Origin: Lachnospiraceae bacterium
GTDB taxonomy: Bacteria; Bacteroidota; Bacteroidia; Bacteroidales; Muribaculaceae
Direction of reading: 5' to 3'
DNA length: 64,000 nucleotides
Assembly (NCBI GenBank): GCA_023663655.1
Contig: JAMPGZ010000001.1
Coordinates: 375,761-439,760, forward strand
Positions 1 to 8,911 of this stretch are shown piece by piece. Both the position numbers and the translations under genes were made by a program. Under the pieces are notes generated by a model that saw only the letters and a program-made list of their open reading frames with translations, was not told the origin of the DNA and did not search any database. Each line of letters starts with the position of its first letter. Positions within the stretch are counted from its first letter, which is position 1.

Positions 1-635
1 TGGCTCCATGCCGACCGGATTTTTGGCTTTACGGGCTGCTCGGCGACACGGATTTCAAGGTGAATATCGTCAACATACGGCTCGCTTCGCAATTCTTCAT
101 CCATGTCTCCACGGCATTCTGGCTCGGGCTTGTATTCTCATGTCCGGTGCTGTTCTATCTCGCGTGGTCATTTGTGCGTCCCGCACTGTACCCGCATGAG
201 AAGAGGAGCGTGAGATGGGTGTTTGTTTTCGGCAACATCATGTTCTTTCTTGGCATCGCTCTGGGCTACGCTGTCATATTTCCCGTGATGCTACATTTTC
301 TCGCCGACTACCACATAAGTGCGAGCGTGCCCAACGACATATCGCTTGACTCCTATATGGACAACTTCATCATGATGATTTTCATCATGGGCGTGGTGTT
401 TGAAATGCCACTGCTTGCGTGGCTTCTCGGCAAGCTCGGCTTGATCACGCGAAGCCTATTCAACGCCTACCGTCGCCAGGCGATAGTGATTCTTCTTATA
501 GCCGCGGCATTTATCACCCCCACCAGCGATCCGTTCACGCTGATGGTGGTGTTCATACCTTTATATATGCTTTGGGAATTCGGGGCACTCCTTGTGCCCA
601 AAAGCCGACCGTCAATAGCAGAGGACGCAGCATGA
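1..635 (+). CDS. tatC: Sec-independent protein translocase TatC (5' end missing)
   Basis: TatC is the polytopic inner-membrane receptor of the twin-arginine pathway, which exports folded proteins. The reading frame is already open at base 3, so the gene starts upstream of the window; an internal ATG at position 60 is not the start. About 210 residues are visible. They begin with the amphipathic stretch DFWLYGLLGD, run through several hydrophobic segments, and include the characteristic region FIMGVVFEMPLLAWLLGKLG and the late motif AAAFITPTSDPFTLM, both typical of TatC. The gene ends two bases before the stop of the convergent murF/alr gene. The tatA partner would be expected upstream, outside the window. 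Confidence 0.93.
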   Translation, partial: APCRPDFWLYGLLGDTDFKVNIVNIRLASQFFIHVSTAFWLGLVFSCPVLFYLAWSFVRPALYPHEKRSVRWVFVFGNIMFFLGIALGYAVIFPVMLHFLADYHISASVPNDISLDSYMDNFIMMIFIMGVVFEMPLLAWLLGKLGLITRSLFNAYRRQAIVILLIAAAFITPTSDPFTLMVVFIPLYMLWEFGALLVPKSRPSIAEDAA

Positions 636-636
636 A

Positions 637-3096
637 TCATTCGCGGTAGTAGACGCGCTTCACTCTTGCCGACACCGACGTGAGCACTTCGTAGGGTATG
701 GTGTCGAGAATCGAGGCAAGTTCAGCCGCAGGGATGTTTGGTCCGAAAATCTCTACGGTGTCACCCACCTCACATTTCACATCGGTTACATCGATCATAC
801 AGGCATCCATGCAGATGTTGCCCACAGTGGGACAACGGTGTCCGTTGATGAAGACCGACGCTGCTCCGTTGCCGAAATGGCGGTTCATCCCGTCGGCATA
901 CCCGATAGGGATAGTGGCAATGCGCGAATCACGGCTCAACACTCCACGGCGGTTATATCCTATAGTGGTTCCGGCACTCCACTCTTTGATGGAGATGACG
1001 GCTGTTTTCAGCGAGCTTACCGGTTGCAGGAAATCCTGAGAATGATCGTTCATGGTGGAGATACCATATAGGCATATACCAAGGCGTACCATATCATACT
1101 GGTATTGCGGAAAGCGGGTTATGCCGGTGGAATTGAGAATGTGCCGCAATATGTGATGCGAGAACGCCGACTGAAGCATATCGCTGCACTTCTTGAATAT
1201 GGCAAACTGCTCCATGGTGTAGTCGTCCATCGCGGGGGCGTCGGCAGCGGCAAGATGACTGAACACCGACTTGGGCGACACGACATCCTGCGAAGTGAGA
1301 ATCTCCACCAACCGTGGCATATCTTTTTCAAGAAATCCGAGACGGTGCATTCCGGTGTCGAGTTTTATATGTATGGGGTAATTTTTCACACCTTGGCGAC
1401 GGGCTTCCCATATAAACTGGTCGAGGAGGTCGAATGAGAATATCTCGGGTTCGAGCCTGTTTTCAAACATCATCGGGTAGCTGTCGACACGCGGGTTCAA
1501 CACCATGATTGGCATAGTTATGCCCGCCCGGCGCAAATCAGCACCCTCATCGGCAACCGCCACGGCAAGATATGCCGCCCCTTGCGATTGCAATGTCTTG
1601 GCGAGTTCGTAGGATCCGGCTCCATAACCGAATGCTTTCACCATGGCTACAATTCCTGTCGACGGTTTCAATCGCGATTTGTATTCATTAAAGTTATGCA
1701 CAATCGCATCGAGATTCACCTCAAGAACAGTCTCGTGCTGACGTGCCTCAAGCATCTCAGTAATGAAATGGAAGCCCGACGCTGAATCACCTTTCACCAG
1801 AATAAGCTCGGAATTGAAATCCTGTTGCGACATTTTACTTAAAAAGTCGGCGACATCATTGAAGCAGATTATATTCTCAAAGCCCTCAGCATAGCGCTTC
1901 AATTGAGGGCCGACACATATAAGCCGCTTCACCCCCTTACATTTCAGAAGATCGACCATCTTGCGGTAAACTTTGGCATTATCGCCTACCTCAATGTCGA
2001 AATCATTGAGAATCACTGTCGAGGTGCGGTCGGGTGTCTCGCGGCGTTTCATGAAATCAAGCGCCACGGCAAGTGAGTCGAAGTCATTAGTAAAGGAATC
2101 GTTGATTATCATGCAATCCCTCACGCCTTCAATCACGTCAAGACGTGTATCGACCTTGCAAAGCTTCCGAGCCCTTGTGTCTATCAGCTCAGGTTCAGTC
2201 CCCATGCATAGCATTGTGACTATGACATGAACGGCATTTTCCACCGAAGCATCGTCCTTGAACGGGATGACCACCTCAACAGGTACACCGCCATAAACAA
2301 GATTCAATCTCATTCCTTCAAGAAGCTCTTCGGCGGTCACGGGTATGGCACCATCGACCTTACCTGTCGACCAACCTATCTTGCGAGCTTTGATGTCGGC
2401 TTCCTCGACTGCATTCCTCACCACCGGATCATCGGCACGATATATCAGCACTTCGCTATCCTTGAAGAGCTTAAGTTTTTCCACACATTTCTCATGACGG
2501 TCATGGAATCCATCATCGTGCGCCTCTCCTATGTTGGTCAATATTCCCACTGTAGGAGCGATAATCTCCTGCAATGCATCCATCTCACCGGTTCTTGAGA
2601 TTCCGGCTTCAAATATGCCGAGCTGCGTATCGTCATCAAGTTCCCACACGGCAAGCGGCACTCCGATGTGACTGTTGAAGCTGCGGGGGCTACGGGCTAT
2701 GCGGAAGTCGGGCGAAAGCATCTTGTTGAGCCATTCCTTAACCACAGTCTTACCTCGGCTACCGGTGATTCCAACCACGGGAATGCTGAATTTCTTTCGA
2801 TGAGCGGCAGAAAGCTTACGCAATGCCTGCTCCACATCGGGGACAACAAAGAAGTTCACGCCTTCCGGAGCATCGGCAGGCAGAGTTTCAACCACAAAAT
2901 TGCGCACTCCTCGGTCAATCAGTTCCGGGATGAAACGGTGTCCGTCGTTGGTCGATGTCTTAAGCGCGAAGAAAAGCGAAGTTTCAGGATAGGTCAAAGC
3001 GCGTGAATCTGTGAGCAATGATTCAATGCCGGTGTCAGCATATCTCACGGATTGCAGCCAGAGGATTTCGGCTATTTGAGATGCAGTATAGGTCAT
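637..3096 (-). CDS. murF/alr: Bifunctional UDP-MurNAc-tripeptide:D-Ala-D-Ala ligase / alanine racemase
   Basis: This 819-residue fusion combines two steps of D-alanine use in peptidoglycan synthesis. Residues 1 to about 450 are a Mur ligase with the ATP-binding loop GITGSRGKTVVKEW. Residues from about 455 to the end are a PLP-dependent alanine racemase: the PLP lysine lies in VAMVKAFGYGAG, and the second catalytic residue, a tyrosine, lies in TTIGYNRRG. Fusion of the two enzymes is known in Bacteroidetes, so the length is normal. It makes D-Ala from L-Ala in the cytoplasm and adds D-Ala-D-Ala to UDP-MurNAc-tripeptide. A Bacteroidetes-type -7 box lies about 30 bp upstream. Its 3' end abuts tatC convergently. 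Confidence 0.96.
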   Translation of the reverse strand: MTYTASQIAEILWLQSVRYADTGIESLLTDSRALTYPETSLFFALKTSTNDGHRFIPELIDRGVRNFVVETLPADAPEGVNFFVVPDVEQALRKLSAAHRKKFSIPVVGITGSRGKTVVKEWLNKMLSPDFRIARSPRSFNSHIGVPLAVWELDDDTQLGIFEAGISRTGEMDALQEIIAPTVGILTNIGEAHDDGFHDRHEKCVEKLKLFKDSEVLIYRADDPVVRNAVEEADIKARKIGWSTGKVDGAIPVTAEELLEGMRLNLVYGGVPVEVVIPFKDDASVENAVHVIVTMLCMGTEPELIDTRARKLCKVDTRLDVIEGVRDCMIINDSFTNDFDSLAVALDFMKRRETPDRTSTVILNDFDIEVGDNAKVYRKMVDLLKCKGVKRLICVGPQLKRYAEGFENIICFNDVADFLSKMSQQDFNSELILVKGDSASGFHFITEMLEARQHETVLEVNLDAIVHNFNEYKSRLKPSTGIVAMVKAFGYGAGSYELAKTLQSQGAAYLAVAVADEGADLRRAGITMPIMVLNPRVDSYPMMFENRLEPEIFSFDLLDQFIWEARRQGVKNYPIHIKLDTGMHRLGFLEKDMPRLVEILTSQDVVSPKSVFSHLAAADAPAMDDYTMEQFAIFKKCSDMLQSAFSHHILRHILNSTGITRFPQYQYDMVRLGICLYGISTMNDHSQDFLQPVSSLKTAVISIKEWSAGTTIGYNRRGVLSRDSRIATIPIGYADGMNRHFGNGAASVFINGHRCPTVGNICMDACMIDVTDVKCEVGDTVEIFGPNIPAAELASILDTIPYEVLTSVSARVKRVYYRE

Positions 3097-3122
3097 TATT
3101 ATGGTAATTGCTTATTCTATGA

Positions 3123-3130
3123 CAAAATTA
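3123..3130 (-). promoter_or_regulatory. -7 box upstream of murF/alr
   Basis: On the minus strand this reads TAATTTTG, matching the Bacteroidetes -7 consensus TAnnTTTG, 26 bp upstream of the murF/alr ATG. No clear TTG was found at the ideal upstream spacing. Confidence 0.45.
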
Positions 3131-3265
3131 ACGTAAAGTTAGTTCAAATAGACAGTCCTGACAAAAAAAATTCTCAACACTCCTCGCAGTTGCCGACAAA
3201 AAAACTATTCACTATACCCGATAATATTTCCTCGTACTGCTGTATGAAATTAGAGTATTTTTAAT

Positions 3266-3273
3266 TATTTTTG
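3266..3273 (+). promoter_or_regulatory. -7 box upstream of the C1 peptidase
   Basis: TATTTTTG matches the consensus TAnnTTTG, 22 bp upstream of the ATG at 3296. The region 3097-3295 is thus a divergent promoter region shared with murF/alr. Confidence 0.45.
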
Positions 3274-3295
3274 TATCAAAGATTTAATTTTGCTT

Positions 3296-4690
3296 ATGAA
3301 CCGACATATCATTTTTGCAGCCGCACTGCTTATTGGCGGCTCGGCAATAAACGCCGACACTACAGGAGGAATAACTCCATCGATGATGGAACAGATTAAA
3401 TCAACTTATCAGAACACTCCTGCCAACCGCGCTATCCACAATGCGATAGCCGCCAACAACATTGACAATCTTGCCGTGAACGCCGACAATAAAAACGGCT
3501 TCAATACCGATTTCTCACACCGCGTGAAGAGCAAGGGGATCACTGACCAGCAATCGTCGGGACGATGCTGGCTTTTCACTGGATTGAACGTGCTGCGCGC
3601 GCAGATGATGGACAAGCATGACCTGCCAAAACTTGAACTGTCGCAGAACTACAACTTCTTCTGGGATCAGCTTGAAAAATCCAATTTGTTCCTGCAAGGC
3701 ATCATCGACACTGCCGAAAAACCGATGGACGACAAGACCGTGGAGTGGCTGTTTAAAAATCCGATAAGCGACGGCGGACAATACACCGGACTATCAGACA
3801 ACCTGATGAAATACGGCGTGGTGCCTGCCGACGTGATGCTCGAAACCTACAGCAGCAACAATACCACCAAGATGAGGACTCTGCTCGGTTGGAAACTGAA
3901 GGAATGGGGGCTTGAACTACGCAAGCTACACGCCGACGGAACCCCCGCCGATAAGCTCGCTGACAGGAAAACAGAGATGCTTGGCGAAGTCTACCGCATA
4001 CTCGCCCTCACACTCGGCGTGCCTCCCACAGAGTTCACATGGACCCGCAAGGATTCCGACGGAAATATCATTGACACCCGCACCTACACTCCACAGTCAT
4101 TCTACAAGGAGTATGCGGGAAATGACCTCAAAAACGACTATGTGATGCTCATGAATGACCCCACTCGTGAATATTACCGCCTTTATGAGATCGACTACGA
4201 CCGCCACGCCTACGACGGACAGAACTGGACCTATGTGAACCTTCCCGTAGAGGATATCAAGAAGATGGCTATCGAGTCGATAAAGGGTAATGACATGATG
4301 TACTTCTCTTGTGACGTGGGCAAGAGCTTCGATCGTTCACGCGGCATCCTCGACGTGAACCATTTTGACTATGAATCACTTTTCGGCACAAAATTCGGAA
4401 TGGACAAAGCCGACCGCATCCGCACATTCGCCAGCGCCTCATCTCATGCCATGACCCTCGTTGCCGTAGATCTTGACGAATCAGGCAAGCCACGCAAATG
4501 GATGGTGGAAAACAGTTGGGGCCCCGGCGCCAATGACGGACACCTGATAATGACCGACCGATGGTTTGACGAATATATGTTCCGCCTTGTGGTTGACAAG
4601 AAATATATTACCCCTAAGGTTAAAGAGGTGCTGAAACAGAAGGCTGTCACCCTTCCGGCATGGGACCCGATGTTTGCCGAAGAAGACTGA
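3296..4690 (+). CDS. Secreted C1-family aminopeptidase (PepC / bleomycin-hydrolase type)
   Basis: A papain-fold cysteine peptidase of about 464 residues, the usual length for the bleomycin hydrolase/PepC group (peptidase C1B). The catalytic cysteine is in QQSSGRCWLFTG, the histidine in SSHAMTLVAV and the asparagine in MVENSWGPGA, in the canonical order. An N-terminal signal peptide (RHIIFAAALLIGGSAINA) suggests export to the periplasm, unlike cytoplasmic PepC of lactic acid bacteria. The family acts as an aminopeptidase on peptides. I chose the ATG at 3296; a TTG two codons upstream is also in frame but less likely. It is a single gene with its own promoter. Confidence 0.9.
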   Translation: MNRHIIFAAALLIGGSAINADTTGGITPSMMEQIKSTYQNTPANRAIHNAIAANNIDNLAVNADNKNGFNTDFSHRVKSKGITDQQSSGRCWLFTGLNVLRAQMMDKHDLPKLELSQNYNFFWDQLEKSNLFLQGIIDTAEKPMDDKTVEWLFKNPISDGGQYTGLSDNLMKYGVVPADVMLETYSSNNTTKMRTLLGWKLKEWGLELRKLHADGTPADKLADRKTEMLGEVYRILALTLGVPPTEFTWTRKDSDGNIIDTRTYTPQSFYKEYAGNDLKNDYVMLMNDPTREYYRLYEIDYDRHAYDGQNWTYVNLPVEDIKKMAIESIKGNDMMYFSCDVGKSFDRSRGILDVNHFDYESLFGTKFGMDKADRIRTFASASSHAMTLVAVDLDESGKPRKWMVENSWGPGANDGHLIMTDRWFDEYMFRLVVDKKYITPKVKEVLKQKAVTLPAWDPMFAEED

Positions 4691-4804
4691 TTTTTTGGCT
4701 GACATTTTCTGAACTTTGAATAGCGTGGATTGTTTTACAGATACACACCCCGGTGCTTAATCGTGCCGAGATACGTAATTATTATTCACCCAAAATTCAA
4801 AGTT

Positions 4805-4960
4805 ATGAAAACTCACACAAAATTCCATCGGTTGCATTGCATCCTGCATTTTTCTCTTGAAGTCCTCACTCTCGCAACAGCGATCGCCACTCTCTGTGAA
4901 GTTGAAAAACATCATCGTCAGGCGAAAGAGGCTCACAAAGAACGCCGCCACTTGCTATAA
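4805..4960 (+). CDS. Small predicted membrane protein, 51 aa
   Basis: I do not recognise this protein. It starts at ATG 4805 and has a basic, histidine-rich N-terminus (MKTHTKFHRLHCILHF), one hydrophobic segment (SLEVLTLATAIATL) and a basic C-terminus (KHHRQAKEAHKERRHLL). This layout fits a single-pass small membrane protein. It is followed 24 bp later by a strong terminator hairpin at 4984, which supports it being a separately terminated transcript. No good promoter was seen directly upstream; read-through from the aminopeptidase gene is possible. The gene call is tentative. Confidence 0.45.
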   Translation: MKTHTKFHRLHCILHFSLEVLTLATAIATLCEVEKHHRQAKEAHKERRHLL

Positions 4961-4983
4961 CCTGTGACATTTATTATAAAAGA

Positions 4984-5033
4984 CAACCTCATGCCGATGG
5001 GTCAATGATTGACCGGCATGAGGTTGATTCTTT
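4984..5033 (+). terminator. Rho-independent terminator
   Basis: CAACCTCATGCCG (4984-4996) pairs perfectly with CGGCATGAGGTTG (5014-5026), a 13-bp stem. The loop contains a second small inverted repeat (GGTCAAT/ATTGACC). It is followed by ATTCTTTTTTG. Confidence 0.85.
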
Positions 5034-5104
5034 TTTGTATGACAAGCTACATTTCCCGGAAAGTCGAATAAGAAATTTCCATCAGATAGCGTTATTATCT
5101 TGAT

Positions 5105-5614
5105 ATGGATGTGTTGAGCAAAGAACAACGGTCAAGATGCATGGCTCGCATCAAGGGCAAGGACACCAAGCCCGAGCTTATTGTGCGGCAATACCTCTAT
5201 TCACGTGGATACCGCTACAGGAAGAATGTGCGCACTCTTCCCGGTACCCCCGACATAGTGCTGAAAAAATATCGTGTCGCCATTTTCATACACGGATGTT
5301 TCTGGCACGGACATGAGCCACACTTGCGGTTGCCAAAGTCCAACCACGAATATTGGGAACAGAAGATAGCCCGCAACCGCGAACGCGATGAGGAGAACAA
5401 AGAGCGCCTGCGCCGTCTCGGTTGGAGCGTGATGACTGTGTGGGAGTGCCAACTGCGTCCCGAATGCCGCCGCGAGACCCTGCTTGAAATAGAATATCAC
5501 CTCAATCACAATTACCTGAAGCGGTTCCGCCCGCCAAGACCATATACCTCCACTGAAACAGGCACACCACAAGCTGCTGAAAGCAACACTCAATATCAAA
5601 AAACTACTGAATAA
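5105..5614 (+). CDS. vsr: Very short patch repair (Vsr) endonuclease
   Basis: Vsr nicks DNA at T:G mismatches that arise by deamination of 5-methylcytosine, next to the mismatched T. The 169-residue protein has the full family pattern: the N-terminal SRCMARIKGKDTKPE, the catalytic region GTPDIVLKKYRVAIF with its metal-binding Asp, the zinc- and catalysis-linked HGCFWHGHE, and the C-terminal LGWSVMTVWECQL. Length is typical. Vsr is normally encoded beside a cytosine-5 DNA methyltransferase; none is present here, so it looks like an orphan, possibly left from a restriction-modification island. The C-terminal 30 residues are low complexity. It lies between a terminator and the DUF3791/DUF3990 cassette. 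Confidence 0.93.
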   Translation: MDVLSKEQRSRCMARIKGKDTKPELIVRQYLYSRGYRYRKNVRTLPGTPDIVLKKYRVAIFIHGCFWHGHEPHLRLPKSNHEYWEQKIARNRERDEENKERLRRLGWSVMTVWECQLRPECRRETLLEIEYHLNHNYLKRFRPPRPYTSTETGTPQAAESNTQYQKTTE

Positions 5615-5639
5615 TCACCGGAATCCTCCTAATTTCGGA

Positions 5640-5647
5640 TATTTTTG
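5640..5647 (+). promoter_or_regulatory. -7 box upstream of the DUF3791/DUF3990 cassette
   Basis: TATTTTTG matches TAnnTTTG, 40 bp upstream of the ATG at 5688 and after the vsr stop codon. This makes the three-gene cassette a separate transcription unit. Confidence 0.45.
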
Positions 5648-5687
5648 CTAACTTTACAAGTGATAATATTTTAATCAATAACCTCGT

Positions 5688-5951
5688 ATGCGACCAGAAA
5701 CTGCTAATATATTATCTGCTGCCAACAATATGACCAGTGGTAAAGAGATGATTGAATATATTGTCATGGCTATAACTGAATTCGCAAAAAGACATCTCCT
5801 GACAATAAGAGATGCTTCAAATTATCTCCTTCGTTTTAAAGGCATTGATTTTTTGGAACAATGTTATCCTGCGGAACACACACTGTCGTTAAACGACTGC
5901 ATTGATGACATTACAGCAATTTGCAAACGCAACGGGGGAGAAATAGGATGA
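5688..5951 (+). CDS. DUF3791-type small protein
   Basis: An 87-residue, mostly helical protein without signal peptide. The pattern MIEYIVMAITEFAKRHLLT, then DASNYLLRFKGIDFLEQCY and a C-terminal DDITAICKRNGG, resembles the DUF3791 family, small proteins commonly encoded next to DUF3990 genes. Its stop overlaps the next start as ATGA (5948-5951), so translation is probably coupled and the two products likely work together, perhaps as a partner or antitoxin of the DUF3990 protein. That role is inference. Base composition is more AT-rich than that of the flanking housekeeping genes, which fits acquired DNA. Confidence 0.7.
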   Translation: MRPETANILSAANNMTSGKEMIEYIVMAITEFAKRHLLTIRDASNYLLRFKGIDFLEQCYPAEHTLSLNDCIDDITAICKRNGGEIG

Positions 5952-6421
5952 TACTCTACCACGGATCAAATCCGCAAATAAGCCAAATTGATTTCGCCAA
6001 GTGCCATCCATTTAAGGATTTCGGATGCGGCTTTTATCTAACAGACAACCTTGAACACGCCCGCAACATGGCTTTAAGACGAGTTATGCGGACCGGTGGC
6101 AAGGAGTGTGTGACCGAGTTTGAGTTCAATCTTAAGACGGCAACACAGGCATTGAAAATAAAGATATTCGAAAAACCATCAGAGGATTGGGCTAATTTCG
6201 TCATGATGAATCGAAGCCGTGAAATACAACATCCGGCTCATGATTATGATATTGTAATTGGTCCAATCGCAAATGATTCTGTAGTTGTTTCATTCCGTCT
6301 TTTTCAAGATGGATATATATCCATGCCAGAGCTTATAAAACGGTTAGAATACAAAGAACTCAGCATGCAGTATTTCTTTCACACCACTGCTGCGATTAAT
6401 CATTTAAAAAGAATCGTTTGA
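5948..6421 (+). CDS. DUF3990 protein, ADP-ribosyltransferase-like fold
   Basis: The 157-residue protein starts at ATG 5948, overlapping the upstream stop by four bases; a TTG start further upstream is not needed. The N-terminus MILYHGSNPQI carries the first-strand histidine, and KDFGCGFYLTDNLEHAR carries the tyrosine position of the H-Y-[EDQ] class of ADP-ribosyltransferases. The later HDYDIVIGPIANDSV is a hallmark of DUF3990. The family is understood to have an ADP-ribosyltransferase-like fold, with NAD+ as presumed substrate; the target is unknown. No export signal is seen, so a cytoplasmic effector in a toxin-antitoxin-like or defence-like module is plausible but unproven. Confidence 0.75.
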   Translation: MILYHGSNPQISQIDFAKCHPFKDFGCGFYLTDNLEHARNMALRRVMRTGGKECVTEFEFNLKTATQALKIKIFEKPSEDWANFVMMNRSREIQHPAHDYDIVIGPIANDSVVVSFRLFQDGYISMPELIKRLEYKELSMQYFFHTTAAINHLKRIV

Positions 6422-6423
6422 TT

Positions 6424-6648
6424 ATGAAGAAGGACTTTCAATATCTTTTGGAAGCAATATCTACCGACATTATCGGTTGGCTGATGGTGGATAATGGAAT
6501 TTCACTCAGCGAAGCTATCAACACTTGGTTTAATTCAGAAACATTTGAAAAAATATCGGAAATCAAGACTGGAATGTATATCGAGAGTCCGGCTTACAAT
6601 TACGAGGTTCTTAAACGAGAACTCACAACCGGAAAATTCAATGCATAG
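6424..6648 (+). CDS. Third gene of the DUF3990 cassette, 74 aa
   Basis: I do not assign a family with confidence. The protein starts at ATG 6424, two bases after the DUF3990 stop, and runs 74 residues: KKDFQYLLEAISTDIIGWLM, then SLSEAINTWFNSETFEKI and a C-terminal SPAYNYEVLKREL. It is a small, helical, acidic protein. Small proteins of this size and layout often accompany DUF3990, alongside DUF3791. The tight spacing points to an operon. It could be a second partner or antitoxin for the ADP-ribosyltransferase-like protein; this is inference from context only. Confidence 0.65.
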   Translation: MKKDFQYLLEAISTDIIGWLMVDNGISLSEAINTWFNSETFEKISEIKTGMYIESPAYNYEVLKRELTTGKFNA

Positions 6649-6714
6649 CAAATCAGGGGCACTGCCCCAGATATTAACATCATAATTTAATCTGAGATTT
6701 TTAGGAAATTTTAT

Positions 6715-6722
6715 TATCTTTG
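6715..6722 (+). promoter_or_regulatory. -7 box upstream of pepT
   Basis: TATCTTTG matches TAnnTTTG exactly, 59 bp upstream of the pepT ATG at 6782. Confidence 0.5.
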
Positions 6723-6781
6723 TAAAAGTATGGCTGCATGATGCAGTGCTAATGTAATAATAATCCTATAAATCAACAACT

Positions 6782-8002
6782 ATGAACGTAGTCGACCGAT
6801 TTCTTAAATATGTGAAATTCGACACCCAGAGTGATGAATTCACCAATCTATGGCCCTCAACTCCGGGACAAATGATTTTCGCACAGCACCTTGAAGAGGA
6901 ACTCCGCGAGCTGGGATTGAGCGAAATATCCCTTGATGACAACGGCTATCTGATGGCAACCCTTCCCGACAACACCGACAAGGAAATTCCCACCATCGGA
7001 TTCATCGCCCATCTTGACACATCGCCCGATCTCTCCGGCAAGCACGTCAACCCAAGAATAGTGGAAAATTATCCCGGCGGCGACATCACCCTTAATGATG
7101 AAAAAGGCATCGTGCTGTCTCCTCGTGAATTTCCCGAACTCGACCATTACAAGGATCAGAATCTTATCGTGACCGACGGCAATACTCTTCTTGGAGCTGA
7201 CGACAAAGCCGGAATCGCAGAAATAATCTCGGCGGTGAAATACCTCAGGGATCATCCCGAAATAAAACATGGAAAAATCAGGATAGCATTCAACCCCGAT
7301 GAGGAGATAGGACAGGGCGCCCACAAATTTGATGTGGAAAAATTTGCCGCCGACTGGGCTTACACCATGGATGGCGGTGAGATAGGCGAGCTTGAATATG
7401 AAAACTTCAATGCCGCAGTCGCCCGCATCACATTCACCGGCAGAAATGTGCATCCGGGATATGCCAAACACAAGATGATCAACTCAATACGCATCGCCAA
7501 CACTTTCACATCCATGTTGCCGCGTTGGGAAACTCCCGAGCACACCGAGGGTTATGAAGGCTTCTACCACCTGATATCCATCGAAGGAAATGTGGAAAAG
7601 ACAGTGGTGACCTATATAATACGCGATCACGACCGCGACCGGTTTGAACGACGCAAGAAAGAGCTTGAGCACCTTGTGAGAAAGATAAACAACGAATTCC
7701 CCAACAGTACGGAAATCGACATCAAGGATCAGTACTACAACATGAGAGAGAAAATCGAACCGGTGAAATACGTGGTCGACATCGCCGAAGAAGCGATGCG
7801 CAATGTAGGGGTCACTCCTCATGTGGTGCCCATCCGTGGCGGTACTGACGGCGCACAGCTATCATTCAAAGGACTTCCGTGCCCCAACATTTTCGCCGGC
7901 GGCCTCAATTTCCACGGACGTTATGAGTTCATCCCCATCCCGTCGATGGAAAAAGCTGTCGACGTGATTGTCGAAATAGCCCGTCTCGTGGCTCAACGAT
8001 AG
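6782..8002 (+). CDS. pepT: Peptidase T (tripeptide aminopeptidase)
   Basis: PepT is a cytoplasmic zinc aminopeptidase of family M20 that removes the N-terminal residue from tripeptides. The 406-residue length is typical. Metal-binding and catalytic motifs are in order: the first His/Asp in [15 protein letters not shown], the bridging Asp in [13 protein letters not shown], the Glu pair in [11 protein letters not shown], and the late histidine in [10 protein letters not shown]. The middle of the protein carries the dimerisation domain ([18 protein letters not shown]). It is separated by three bases from miaA, so the two are co-transcribed, with a Bacteroidetes-type promoter upstream. Confidence 0.96.
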   Translation: MNVVDRFLKYVKFDTQSDEFTNLWPSTPGQMIFAQHLEEELRELGLSEISLDDNGYLMATLPDNTDKEIPTIGFIAHLDTSPDLSGKHVNPRIVENYPGGDITLNDEKGIVLSPREFPELDHYKDQNLIVTDGNTLLGADDKAGIAEIISAVKYLRDHPEIKHGKIRIAFNPDEEIGQGAHKFDVEKFAADWAYTMDGGEIGELEYENFNAAVARITFTGRNVHPGYAKHKMINSIRIANTFTSMLPRWETPEHTEGYEGFYHLISIEGNVEKTVVTYIIRDHDRDRFERRKKELEHLVRKINNEFPNSTEIDIKDQYYNMREKIEPVKYVVDIAEEAMRNVGVTPHVVPIRGGTDGAQLSFKGLPCPNIFAGGLNFHGRYEFIPIPSMEKAVDVIVEIARLVAQR

Positions 8003-8005
8003 TCG

Positions 8006-8911
8006 ATGGACCACCGACCGACACTCATAATAGTCACCGGTCCCACGGGATCAGGCAAAACCGACTTGTCAATAAAACTGGCGCAGCATCTGGGATGCGA
8101 GATCATCTCGGCTGACTCGCGCCAGCTTTTTCGTGACATACCCATAGGCACCGCAGCACCAACACCTCAACAATTAAGCGCCGCCAAACATCATTTCGTG
8201 GGCACACTCTCGCTTGACGAATACTACAGCGCGGCACGCTATGAGGAGGATGTGCTTAAGCTGCTTGATGAACTATGGCAGAAAAACGATAAAGTAATAA
8301 TGTGTGGCGGCTCCATGATGTATATCGACGCTGTGACACGAGGCATCGATGAGCTTCCGACAGTCAGCGATCAAGTGCGCGACCATGTGATGAAGCTCTA
8401 TCAGGATGAAGGAATTGAAGGAATCAGACTGATCCTGCGCAATCTCGACCCTGAATACCTCGCCTCAGCCGACCCTTCCAACCATCGCCGTCTCATCCAC
8501 GCCATTGAAATATGTCTCGAAAGCGGAGTGCCCTACTCCTCCCTACGCACAGGCATGGTCAAAGAACGTCCGTTCAACATCATCACTATGATGATCGATT
8601 ATCCACGCGAAGAACTGTTTGACAGAATCAACCGCCGTGTCGACGAAATGATAGCCAACGGTCTTGAAGAGGAGGCAAGGAAAGTATATCATCTGCGACA
8701 TCTCAACTCACTGAACACAGTAGGCTATAAGGAGATGTTTGCATTGTTTGACGGAACGATGGACCGCGACACGGCAATCGCCCGAATCGCGAAAAACACC
8801 CGGGTGTATGCCAAAAAGCAACTCACCTGGCTCAAACGCAATCCCGGTGTCATCCGCCTTAACCCCTCCAATGCCTATGAACAGGCGCTGGATGCAATCA
8901 GATCCATCTGA
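8006..8911 (+). CDS. miaA: tRNA dimethylallyltransferase
   Basis: MiaA transfers a dimethylallyl group to adenosine 37 of tRNAs that read codons starting with U. The 301-residue protein has the P-loop VTGPTGSGKTDL, the family motif SADSRQLFRDIPIGTAAP, the tRNA-contact motif VMCGGSMMYIDAVTRGID (with an I before the V), and the C-terminal region NTVGYKEMFALFDG and NTRVYAKKQLTWLKRNPGV, all typical of MiaA. It directly follows pepT by three bases. Bacteroidetes often carry two miaA paralogues; which one this is cannot be told from the window. Confidence 0.96.
   Translation: MDHRPTLIIVTGPTGSGKTDLSIKLAQHLGCEIISADSRQLFRDIPIGTAAPTPQQLSAAKHHFVGTLSLDEYYSAARYEEDVLKLLDELWQKNDKVIMCGGSMMYIDAVTRGIDELPTVSDQVRDHVMKLYQDEGIEGIRLILRNLDPEYLASADPSNHRRLIHAIEICLESGVPYSSLRTGMVKERPFNIITMMIDYPREELFDRINRRVDEMIANGLEEEARKVYHLRHLNSLNTVGYKEMFALFDGTMDRDTAIARIAKNTRVYAKKQLTWLKRNPGVIRLNPSNAYEQALDAIRSI

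Noticed and set aside
4757..4951. 64-codon minus-strand frame across the small membrane protein
   Set aside because: No promoter or composition support; the plus-strand frame is followed by a terminator.
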